Virus record (IMG/VR): IMGVR_UViG_3300033143_002584
Span: 1 to 32,722 of that record
Strand: one strand, 5' to 3'
DNA from: a virus
DNA length: 32,722 nucleotides
The translations under genes and the position numbers were made by a program. The notes under the pieces are model-generated. The model did no database searches and was not told the DNA's origin. It saw only the letters and a list, made by a program, of their open reading frames with translations. Positions 21,685-27,628 of the stretch are shown here, piece after piece. The stretch's first letter is position 1, and each line of letters begins with the position of its first letter.

Positions 21685-22359
21685 ATGTCCAACACAACCA
21701 AGAAATGCAGTCAGTGCGAATTAGCTTTAACACTAGACCACTTCAATAAGAACAAGGCGAAGGCCGATGGCCTACAGAATAATTGCAGAGATTGTGATAA
21801 GGCATACCGTAACGCTCGTCAAGACGTTGGGCTCTGGAGAGATATTGCGGTTGTAATCAACGTCGATGAAGCCAAAGCAGTATATGGGTTTGGATCATCA
21901 TCTGACACCTTCGCTGATATTCCTACTAGAATTATGTTCCATCAAGGCGAATTCAGTCTAGATCAGGCCTTTAAAAATGCTTTATGGGCGAATCATAAAG
22001 TACACGAAGAAAGAGAAAAGCTTTCTGTCATCACTTCTATTTTAAATCAACATGATTATGACACTGCTTTCCTTTCTTATTTTGCTTACACTAAAGAGAT
22101 TAAGAAACTCTTAGTTGATGCTGGTATCGATGTGATCGTTGAATATGGTATTGCTTCAACTGCACCAAACAACACGACCCAGAAGATGATTTGGTTGGGC
22201 AAACAAAAAGGCGAAACCCCTTCGGTAGTATTCAAAATGCAACAGGATTGGACTCTCACTTCTAAATTGGTAGGAGACCGTGTTGAATCTGAGATGAGAA
22301 TCCTTGGAGATTTTGTAGTAAACCCTGGATCAGATTGTATCGCACTGTCTTTTTGTTGA
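21685..22359 (+). CDS. Zinc-ribbon protein of unknown function (HNH-less paralogue)
   Basis: The product has 224 aa. ACAGGAG precedes the ATG. Residues 7-40 ('KKCSQC', 'HFNKNKAKADGLQ', 'NCRDC') are nearly the same zinc ribbon as in the HNH protein at 20401. The remaining 180 residues lack the HNH signature and form an unrecognised alpha/beta domain with strands 'IAVVINVDEA', 'GIDVIVEYGIA' and 'TTQKMIWLG'. The ribbon may serve as a shared DNA- or host-factor-docking module with a different effector. It has its own strong promoter and is the last gene of the rightward early block. Confidence 0.65.
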   Translation: MSNTTKKCSQCELALTLDHFNKNKAKADGLQNNCRDCDKAYRNARQDVGLWRDIAVVINVDEAKAVYGFGSSSDTFADIPTRIMFHQGEFSLDQAFKNALWANHKVHEEREKLSVITSILNQHDYDTAFLSYFAYTKEIKKLLVDAGIDVIVEYGIASTAPNNTTQKMIWLGKQKGETPSVVFKMQQDWTLTSKLVGDRVESEMRILGDFVVNPGSDCIALSFC

Positions 22360-22361
22360 TA

Positions 22362-22500
22362 AACCCCACCTAATAGCGCCACACCTGAGCGCCAATGGCC
22401 ATTATCGGCCACCAATCCCAAAACACCAACCCTAGTACCAATATCCCGTTAGCGTGGCTCTAACAGCCCTTAGACGGCGTTATAGTAAAGCGTCAAGAAT
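22362..22500 (-). repeat. Dispersed intergenic repeat, copy D
   Basis: The minus strand carries ATTGGTACTAGG-(G/T)-TTGGTG (rc 22424-22442), related to the 17-mer of copies A and B, and GGCC-ATTATC-GGCC (22397-22410), which forms the short hairpin seen in the other cores. CCCTTAGACGGCG (+ strand, near 22470) resembles the terminator arm at 13.9 kb. It lies between convergent genes. I see no ORF. Confidence 0.5.
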
Positions 22501-22525
22501 GTGACACTTGAATCAGGCTACAAAT

Positions 22526-22559
22526 AAAAAAAGGCCACCTCTCAGAAGAGAAGCAGCCT
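22526..22559 (-). terminator. Rho-independent terminator of the leftward 92-aa gene
   Basis: On the minus strand AGGC...TCTC-TTCT-GAGA...GCCT is followed by seven Ts (rc of 22526-22532). It lies 50 bases beyond the stop codon at 22610. It would also separate the convergent rightward operon. Confidence 0.7.
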
Positions 22560-22609
22560 ATCTTTAAGACGCCAATTATCTGACGCCCATTAAGTTGGTT
22601 ATAATTCTC

Positions 22610-22888
22610 TTACTCTTTGCCGAAGACTGCAGCCACAATGTTCTTAAGCGCCACCGCTTCTGCAATCCGCATGGAAGCTTCAGCAGCTTTGTTACGCTTG
22701 GCTTCACTGTCAGCTTTGAGGGACTCAATATGAGCATTGTTCCACTGCCTACAGGTCATGTCTCCAAGCATCTTGGCAGCCTTCTCAACTAAAGCTTGAT
22801 CGCATAGCTCTTCCTTGCTCATCTCGTGCTGGAAACCAAACACAACACCATCACACTCGATCTTCATCTCTAATGCTAATTTACTCAT
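22610..22888 (-). CDS. Small hypothetical protein
   Basis: The product has 92 aa. AGGAGAGAG precedes the ATG. The SD segment AGGAGAGAGA is perfectly complementary over 10 bases to the loop of the structured RNA at 23.4 kb. The protein is largely helical, with a Cys at residue 12, 'LCDQALVEKAAKMLGDMTCRQW' in the middle and an Ala/Lys/Glu-rich C-terminal helix. No known domain was recognised. It is a single-gene leftward unit with its own terminator. Confidence 0.65.
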   Translation of the reverse strand: MSKLALEMKIECDGVVFGFQHEMSKEELCDQALVEKAAKMLGDMTCRQWNNAHIESLKADSEAKRNKAAEASMRIAEAVALKNIVAAVFGKE

Positions 22889-22928
22889 AATCTCTCTCCT
22901 ATTAACAGCCTTGCTGTCTCTCCATCTG

Positions 22929-22939
22929 CTTTAATTAGA
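22929..22939 (-). promoter_or_regulatory. Promoter-like motif upstream of the 92-aa gene
   Basis: Minus strand TCTAATTAAAG matches the recurrent motif, with a nearby TTGACG. The leader then has an ACAGC/GCTGT mini-hairpin before the SD. No other gene is seen between 22889 and 23019. Confidence 0.35.
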
Positions 22940-23019
22940 ACGTCAATCTAAGAAAAGATCCTCAAATAAGGCTTTATGGTATGAGCCGAGCAACAAACAA
23001 TATAAAGACTCGTAACATC

Positions 23020-23229
23020 TTAATACGTAACGCTATGAACGATAAACCAATAGCCTTCAAGGTAAGCATCATAAAATACTGGGTCAATATCAAGAGGAAC
23101 ATCTAAATCAAGTGTACCACCCAGAGAGACGTATAGGTTATTCTCCTCTAGATCTGAAATAGCTTCCTTGATGCCAGTCTCGTACCAGTACTCATTCTCA
23201 GTTTCATTCTCAAATTTAATATCTAACAC
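23020..23229 (-). CDS. Small acidic hypothetical protein
   Basis: The product has 69 aa from GTG at 23229, which AGGAG precedes by 7 bases; a TTG two codons upstream lies only one base after the SD and is rejected. The sequence is acidic and aromatic ('ENETENEYWYETGI', 'DLDVPLDIDPVFYDAYLEGYWF') with no signal peptide. Acidic small phage proteins sometimes mimic DNA, which is possible here but unsupported by any motif. Expressed leftward, next to the structured RNA region. Confidence 0.55.
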   Translation of the reverse strand: MLDIKFENETENEYWYETGIKEAISDLEENNLYVSLGGTLDLDVPLDIDPVFYDAYLEGYWFIVHSVTY

Positions 23230-23287
23230 TTTCAAACTCCTAGTGCTTCACAATTAACTATGTCCGAAGAACAACAAAAACTGGTTG

Positions 23288-23316
23288 TTGACTTTCAGGA
23301 AGTAAGGTAATAATTA
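23288..23316 (+). promoter_or_regulatory. Predicted sigma70 promoter of the structured RNA / tRNA region
   Basis: TTGACT (23288-23293), a 17-base spacer, TAATTA (23311-23316). The predicted start near 23322 coincides with the first base of a 13-bp hairpin arm. Confidence 0.6.
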
Positions 23317-23321
23317 AAGAT

Positions 23322-23437
23322 GAGCGGTATTGCGCCTTCCTTGTATTGAGTTGGCTAAGGCTTTGACTCTGCACTCGTAATACCGCTCGGTACTCGTAGC
23401 CGACTTCTCTCTCCTTATAGGCTACGAGTATCTTTTT
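23322..23437 (+). ncRNA. Structured non-coding RNA before the tRNA genes
   Basis: The first stem is GAGCGGTATTGCG (23322-23334) with CGTAATACCGCTC (23376-23388), 13 bp with one wobble, enclosing possible inner stems. The second is TACTCGTAGCC (23391-23401) with GGCTACGAGTA (23420-23430), a perfect 11-bp stem, followed by TCTTTTT. Its 18-base loop holds TCTCTCTCCT (23406-23415), which is anti-SD-like. It has a promoter at its 5' end and no ORF. It is not a tRNA: there is no T-loop. It may be a regulatory RNA, or a processed leader of the tRNA transcript. Confidence 0.6.
23391..23435 (+). terminator. Hairpin with T-run between the structured RNA and tRNA-Gln
   Basis: A perfect 11-bp stem with an 18-base pyrimidine-rich loop is followed by TCTTTTT. 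The T-run ends 5 bases before the first tRNA, so it must be partly read through, or the tRNAs need another promoter, or it serves in RNA processing. Confidence 0.6.
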
Positions 23438-23439
23438 AA

Positions 23440-23510
23440 TCGGGGATCGTACAATGGCAGTACAGAGCTTTCTGGTAGCTCTTATCTAGGTTCGAATCCT
23501 AGTCCCCGAG
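23440..23510 (+). tRNA. tRNA-Gln (CUG)
   Basis: Acceptor TCGGGGA/TCCCCGA (7 bp), D stem GTAC/GTAC, anticodon stem GAGCT/AGCTC with loop TTCTGGT (anticodon CTG), T stem CTAGG/CCTAG with loop TTCGAAT, discriminator G. The U1-A72 pair and G73 are Gln features in enterobacteria. CCA is not encoded. Confidence 0.92.
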
Positions 23511-23516
23511 CAATGG

Positions 23517-23588
23517 TCTGCGATAGCATAATGGTAGTGCGCGATGCTGTTAACATCGGAAGTAGAAGTTCAACCCTTCTTCGCAGAG
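23517..23588 (+). tRNA. tRNA-Asn (GUU)
   Basis: Acceptor TCTGCGA/TCGCAGA, D stem GCAT/GTGC, anticodon stem CGATG/CATCG with loop CTGTTAA (anticodon GTT), T stem AGAAG/CTTCT, discriminator G. CCA is not encoded. It lies 6 bases from the previous tRNA. Confidence 0.93.
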
Positions 23589-23594
23589 CAATAC

Positions 23595-23676
23595 GGTGAG
23601 GTGCGATAATGGTATTCGAGCGGATTGCTAATCCGTGGGCTTAACGGCTCTGAAGGTTCAAATCCTTCTCTCACCG
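23595..23676 (+). tRNA. tRNA-Ser (GCU)
   Basis: Acceptor GGTGAGG/TCTCACC (one G-T pair), anticodon loop TTGCTAA (anticodon GCT), a long variable arm (GGGC/GCTC) as required for Ser, T stem GAAGG/CCTTC with loop TTCAAAT, discriminator G. The spacer to the previous tRNA is CAATAC, similar to the CAATGG before that. Confidence 0.92.
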
Positions 23677-23720
23677 CAAACAATATTTCGAGAGAGAAAG
23701 AAAATATCAAGGAGAATGAT

Positions 23721-23927
23721 ATGCCAATGTATAAATATGTATGTATCGCTTGTGGTAAAGAACATGAGCATATTGTATCGTATAGTGACAGAGAAGAACT
23801 AATAGAGTGCCCAGAGTGTAGTTCAGATAGCCATAGGTGCACCAAACCAACAAAGACAGCCTTCAAATTGCTAGGTGGAAAATGGGCAGATTCAGGCTAT
23901 GGCGGTAATAAACTGCCTGGGTTATAA
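23721..23927 (+). CDS. FmdB-like zinc ribbon protein
   Basis: The product has 68 aa. AAGGAG lies before the ATG at 23721; an in-frame start at 23625 lies in tRNA-Ser and is rejected. It starts with 'MPMYKYVCIACGKEHEHIVS' and has a second 'CPECSS', giving the CxxC...CxxC ribbon of FmdB-type regulatory proteins. The C-terminus is 'FKLLGGKWADSGYGG', also usual in this family. In phages these proteins often precede terminase genes. Here it is followed 4 bases later by the small terminase. Its role is unknown, possibly transcriptional or packaging-related. Confidence 0.75.
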   Translation: MPMYKYVCIACGKEHEHIVSYSDREELIECPECSSDSHRCTKPTKTAFKLLGGKWADSGYGGNKLPGL

Positions 23928-23931
23928 AAAA

Positions 23932-24408
23932 ATGACAGAAAAGAAAACTAAAAAAAGATACAAAGGTCCTAAGTTTACAGAAAAGACTAGACAAAAGATC
24001 TATGAAGCCGCCAGACTAGGGGTTACCCAGGGAGCTATTTGTGCCTTTGCTAGCATTGACCGCTCTTCCTTATCAAAGTGGCTTCGACAAGGCAAGGAAG
24101 ATATAGAAGCAGGTTTAGATACAGATAAAGCTGATTTTGTAAGAAAATATGACATAGCTATTGACATCTGGGAAGTAGAAGCCGTTGTTTCTCTTAAGAA
24201 AGCTGCTGAACAAGACCCAAAAATAACACAATGGCTGCTATCTCGTAGACGCAGTGAAGCCTATGGCCAATCACAGACCATTAAAGCTGATATCACTGCT
24301 GATGTGACTGTAGAAAACAAGAGTGCTGAACTAACACAGTCAATGCTTGCTCAATTGCTGAAAACTGCTGAAGAAAAAGACAAAGAAGAGACTGAAGCCG
24401 ATGACTAA
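23932..24408 (+). CDS. terS: Terminase small subunit
   Basis: The product has 158 aa. I choose the ATG at 23932, 4 bases after the previous stop; upstream in-frame ATGs lie inside that gene and no clear SD is seen for any. It has a basic N-terminus, then an HTH at residues 15-50 ('RQKIYEAARLGVTQGAICAFASIDRSSLSKWLRQG') as in phage terminase small subunits. A helical oligomerisation part ('AIDIWEVEAVVSLKKAAEQD') is followed by an acidic C-terminus. It binds the packaging site and recruits the large subunit encoded downstream. Confidence 0.8.
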   Translation: MTEKKTKKRYKGPKFTEKTRQKIYEAARLGVTQGAICAFASIDRSSLSKWLRQGKEDIEAGLDTDKADFVRKYDIAIDIWEVEAVVSLKKAAEQDPKITQWLLSRRRSEAYGQSQTIKADITADVTVENKSAELTQSMLAQLLKTAEEKDKEETEADD

Positions 24409-24616
24409 ACAATGCCTATGCTGTGATAAGAATAAAGAAATTGAGTGTTTTGCACCTCATGTCGATCACCCAGCTAGAGAAGACAACCTAATGATGCTCT
24501 GTGATTTGTGTCTAAATACTTTGAAGATCAATTTACACAAAGCTAATGGTTTTATTATAGGTTTAACTTTAGAAGAGATTGAAGAAATTACGTATGGGGA
24601 GATTGTAACGCTATGA
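24401..24616 (+). CDS. Small zinc-finger protein
   Basis: The product has 71 aa. The ATG overlaps the 3' end of the small terminase gene by 8 bases, and the stop overlaps the next start. Residues 5-8 and about 34-37 are CxxC pairs ('CLCC', 'CDLC') around a His/Asp-containing stretch ('APHVDHPARED'), giving a likely zinc finger or a degenerate HNH-like fold with no Asn-His end. Being between terminase subunit genes it may aid packaging. Unproven. Confidence 0.6.
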   Translation: MTKQCLCCDKNKEIECFAPHVDHPAREDNLMMLCDLCLNTLKINLHKANGFIIGLTLEEIEEITYGEIVTL

Positions 24617-24762
24617 CTGTTGAACAGATTCTAGTTAGAATGAAGGAAATCATTATAGAAGGTGCAACATTGCACGCTAACGGTGGAGACTTTGTTGAAG
24701 CCGAAGAGACGTTAGCTGCTGAATGGAGGCAGCTATTAGCACAACTCAAGGCATTACGCTGA
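24613..24762 (+). CDS. Small helical protein (49 aa)
   Basis: The ATG overlaps the preceding stop (ATGA), and the stop lies 22 bases before the large terminase gene. The sequence, starting MTVEQILVRMKEIIIEGA and ending LLAQLKALR, is helical and acidic/basic mixed. Overlapping start and stop codons support that it is real. Function unknown. It may be a terminase accessory. TTCTAGTTAGAA in its coding region matches the recurrent promoter-like motif. Confidence 0.6.
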   Translation: MTVEQILVRMKEIIIEGATLHANGGDFVEAEETLAAEWRQLLAQLKALR

Positions 24763-24784
24763 ATAAAGCTTTTGGAGAGAGGCT

Positions 24785-26188
24785 ATGAATATTAAAGACT
24801 TTAAAATGACACCTCTTCAAGAGACGCTTATCTCTGAGGTTATCATTAAAAAAACACAACGCATTGGAATCATGGCTGGCTGGGGTTCATCTAAGAGTTC
24901 CGGCCTGTGCATGATGTTCATAGCTTATGCTGAAGTAAACCCTGGTGCTAAGATGTTGCTTGTCCTTGATACGGCTAAACGTATCACTGAGACCTGGGAT
25001 GTAGAGTTTAAGTCTTGGATAGGCCCAGAGTGGACTCATTCGCCTTCTAAAAACTTATATACTCACTCTAATGGCGCAACATTACTTTGCAAGTATTACT
25101 TTAGACCTGGAACAAGAGATAGCTCTGCAAACAGCTTGGAAGGTGGTTCATATCACCTTGTAGCATTAGACGAAGGGCAGACATTCTCCAACCCAGAAGT
25201 AATGATTAAGCTAAGTGCTAGAGCAAGAGCTGGAGATAACCCTCAACTGGTTGCATGTGGATTGCCTGTTTGGGGCGCTTTCTGGATGGAAGTTACAAAG
25301 AAAGCTGGAGGAAAGTGTTTTACTTTCTCTTCATACGCTAACACCAATCTCCCACAAAGCTATTTCGATAACCTTAAAGCCACGCTAACTGAAGAAGAGT
25401 ACCTAGCAATGGTAATGGCTGTACCACAGCCACCAACAGGCTCTGTATACCCACAGTTCAAGCCTAAGACATACCCAGAAGGCAACCTAGCCCCTAAAGG
25501 CTGGAAGTATGACAAAGGGATGATGACTTATATTGCTATGGACTTTGGTAGAAGAGAACCAGCAGCAGTTATCTTTGCCTATGACCAAACATTAGATGCT
25601 CATATAGCTGTACATGACTTTGTCTTTAAGGAAGTATCAGTCAGTCAAATGGCAGAAGCTATCACTAAGGTGGCATGGCCTAGGCGCCTAAACGATTGCC
25701 CGGCCAGTATCAAGTATCTTTTAGATGATGGCGTAGGTGATAAGGCTGGAAGAGTTAAAAACGATCAAACACTTAAGTCTACATTCAGTGTGCTAGGACA
25801 ACACCCATCAAAGGGTGGCATCGGCCTCCAACTAAGATCAACAACTGATAGCTCAAAGACAAACATTGTCAACGGCGTAAAGCTAATGCAAATACTTTAC
25901 GAAAAGAATAAAATACTGATGACACAAGAGCTTTGGGATAATGGTTTAAACATAGACGGTAGTTACGCCAAGTGCATTGTTGGTTATCGTTACAAGAAAC
26001 CTGGGGATATCAAACCCTTTAAAGATGATATTCATGACCACAAGAATGATTTGGCAAGATACTTGAGCGTTACATTCCTTTGGCACTACTTTGTAAACCC
26101 AACAGGTCATATACCAAAAGTTTTAACAGCTAACAAGAGACAATCACCACCAAAAACATTTAAAGTTGGTGGTTTCTTCAGTGCGTAA
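24785..26188 (+). CDS. terL: Terminase large subunit
   Basis: The product has 467 aa. GGAGAGG precedes the ATG. Residues 31-39 form a modified Walker A ('AGWGSSKSS'), and 'LVALDEGQ' (near 126-132) is Walker B with catalytic Glu. The nuclease domain has 'IAMDFGRREPAA' (first acidic residue), 'LLDDGVGD' (second) and 'DDIHDHKNDLARYL' (third) near the C-terminus. It cuts concatemeric DNA and powers packaging through the portal. The packaging strategy cannot be named, but circular permutation of the assembly would fit headful packaging. It is somewhat short and well placed before the portal. Confidence 0.92.
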   Translation: MNIKDFKMTPLQETLISEVIIKKTQRIGIMAGWGSSKSSGLCMMFIAYAEVNPGAKMLLVLDTAKRITETWDVEFKSWIGPEWTHSPSKNLYTHSNGATLLCKYYFRPGTRDSSANSLEGGSYHLVALDEGQTFSNPEVMIKLSARARAGDNPQLVACGLPVWGAFWMEVTKKAGGKCFTFSSYANTNLPQSYFDNLKATLTEEEYLAMVMAVPQPPTGSVYPQFKPKTYPEGNLAPKGWKYDKGMMTYIAMDFGRREPAAVIFAYDQTLDAHIAVHDFVFKEVSVSQMAEAITKVAWPRRLNDCPASIKYLLDDGVGDKAGRVKNDQTLKSTFSVLGQHPSKGGIGLQLRSTTDSSKTNIVNGVKLMQILYEKNKILMTQELWDNGLNIDGSYAKCIVGYRYKKPGDIKPFKDDIHDHKNDLARYLSVTFLWHYFVNPTGHIPKVLTANKRQSPPKTFKVGGFFSA

Positions 26189-26189
26189 C

Positions 26190-26199
26190 TCTATTTAGA
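26190..26199 (+). promoter_or_regulatory. Promoter-like motif upstream of the portal gene
   Basis: TCTATTTAGA lies 31 bases before the portal ATG, within a 42-base gap. It is an exact match to the motif in the HTH gene promoter at 15.3 kb. No good -35 was found. Confidence 0.35.
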
Positions 26200-26230
26200 A
26201 CGAACTCGGCCATACTCAAGAGGTAATTCA

Positions 26231-27628
26231 ATGGCAAATTATACCGACACAGAACAAAAAGAACTCGAAGTATTGCAGGTAACAGGCGAGAAACCTGAAG
26301 CTAGTGATCCTGTTGAGATTAGAGGTGTCTCTGGCACACCACTCAACGCATCTTTCAATCCTCTTGAGCTAAACCCAGCTCTAATTGGAAGCTATGCTTG
26401 GACCCGTACAGTCAGAGAAATGCTTTTAGACCCAGCTATCTCTTCAACATGGTCAGCTCTTAAGGGTACATTGCTATCAGCTAAGTATGACTGGCTATCA
26501 GCAGAGCCTGGAGACCCAGAAGCTGATAAGTATGCTGAATATGCTAAAGATATGTGGAATAGAATGGACGTTCCTTGGGAACAACAGTTACAATACATTC
26601 TAGAATATCTTAATGTTGGCTTTCGCTATGCTGAAATCCTTTACAAGACAGAAGATGGTAAGATTTATATTCGTAACTTTGCAGACAGAGAACCCTCTTC
26701 ACATAGTCGCTGGGTAAGAGAGCCTGATAATGGCACTCTAGTGGCCGTTACACAGAACGCAGGGCTTGGTGCTCGTATTCCGAAGCCTATGCCTGCCTCT
26801 AAGCTTTTACTGCTCACTAACAGCCTTACAGGACAGAACTTTGCTGGCGTTGGTCTACTTCGTCCTCTATATAAGTCCTGGAAATTAAAGAACCATTGTA
26901 TCAATCAAATTGGTATTGGTGCTCAACGCTGGTCAACCCCTTTACTTGCAGTTGATGTTGATCGCTCTAAGATGGCCGAACTCAACTATTCTGCCGAGCA
27001 AATTGATGAGGCTGTACGCTCTGCTAAGGCGGAAGCACAAGCCTATGTATCAATGGAGCAAGGATACGTTGTAAGGACGCCTGCTGTTGGTTATAGCATC
27101 ATTGATGGAACTACACCGGCTGCAAATGGCATTGGAGAGCTAAGAGAAGTCATCACTATGATGAACAATGAAATCTTTACTTCTATGCTTGTCCAGTTCC
27201 TTACACTGGGAACAAGTGATAGCGGCTCTCGTGGCGTATCAGAGACAATGGAAACTTTCTTCAGGCGTGCAGCTATCAACTACCTTGACAATGTTGTCGG
27301 TACAATTAACGGCCCAGCACGTCCTGGTGGTGGCGTTATTGGAAGATTGCTAGACTTTAACTTCTCTAATGTTGATCAGTCTAAGCTACCGAAACTAATC
27401 CACTCTGGGCTGGACATTGAGCCTGTCACTGCGTACCTTAACCAGCTCGGCAGTCTAGTTAGAGATGAATTGATTACAAAGTCTGCTGATCTCGAAACCT
27501 CAATTCGCAAGGCTATCGGCCTCGAACAGCTTCAGATTGAAGAACAAGCTGCAATCATCGAAGCCGAAGACAATCCATCAGTAGCATATATTAAGCCAGA
27601 GCCAGAAGAGGAAGACGATAATGCCTAA
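26231..27628 (+). CDS. Portal protein (DUF935 / Mu gp29-like)
   Basis: The product has 465 aa. AGAGGT precedes the ATG. The early segment 'LLDPAISSTWSALKGTLLSAKYDW' and the middle 'YLNVGFRYAEILYK' with 'NSLTGQNFAGVGLLRPLYKSW' are typical of the Mu gp29/DUF935 portal family. A long helical C-terminal half follows. Portal dodecamers form the DNA entry channel and bind terminase. It overlaps the protease/scaffold gene by 8 bases. The acidic C-terminus ('EPEEEDDNA') is normal for this class. Confidence 0.88.
   Translation: MANYTDTEQKELEVLQVTGEKPEASDPVEIRGVSGTPLNASFNPLELNPALIGSYAWTRTVREMLLDPAISSTWSALKGTLLSAKYDWLSAEPGDPEADKYAEYAKDMWNRMDVPWEQQLQYILEYLNVGFRYAEILYKTEDGKIYIRNFADREPSSHSRWVREPDNGTLVAVTQNAGLGARIPKPMPASKLLLLTNSLTGQNFAGVGLLRPLYKSWKLKNHCINQIGIGAQRWSTPLLAVDVDRSKMAELNYSAEQIDEAVRSAKAEAQAYVSMEQGYVVRTPAVGYSIIDGTTPAANGIGELREVITMMNNEIFTSMLVQFLTLGTSDSGSRGVSETMETFFRRAAINYLDNVVGTINGPARPGGGVIGRLLDFNFSNVDQSKLPKLIHSGLDIEPVTAYLNQLGSLVRDELITKSADLETSIRKAIGLEQLQIEEQAAIIEAEDNPSVAYIKPEPEEEDDNA

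Noticed and set aside
23322-23390. A fourth, degenerate tRNA
   Set aside because: The 13-bp outer stem is too long and there is no T-loop or anticodon arm of correct size. Treated as a structured non-coding RNA.
23570-23866. Leftward 98-aa ORF across the tRNA genes
   Set aside because: It overlaps two tRNAs and the FmdB-like gene and has no SD.
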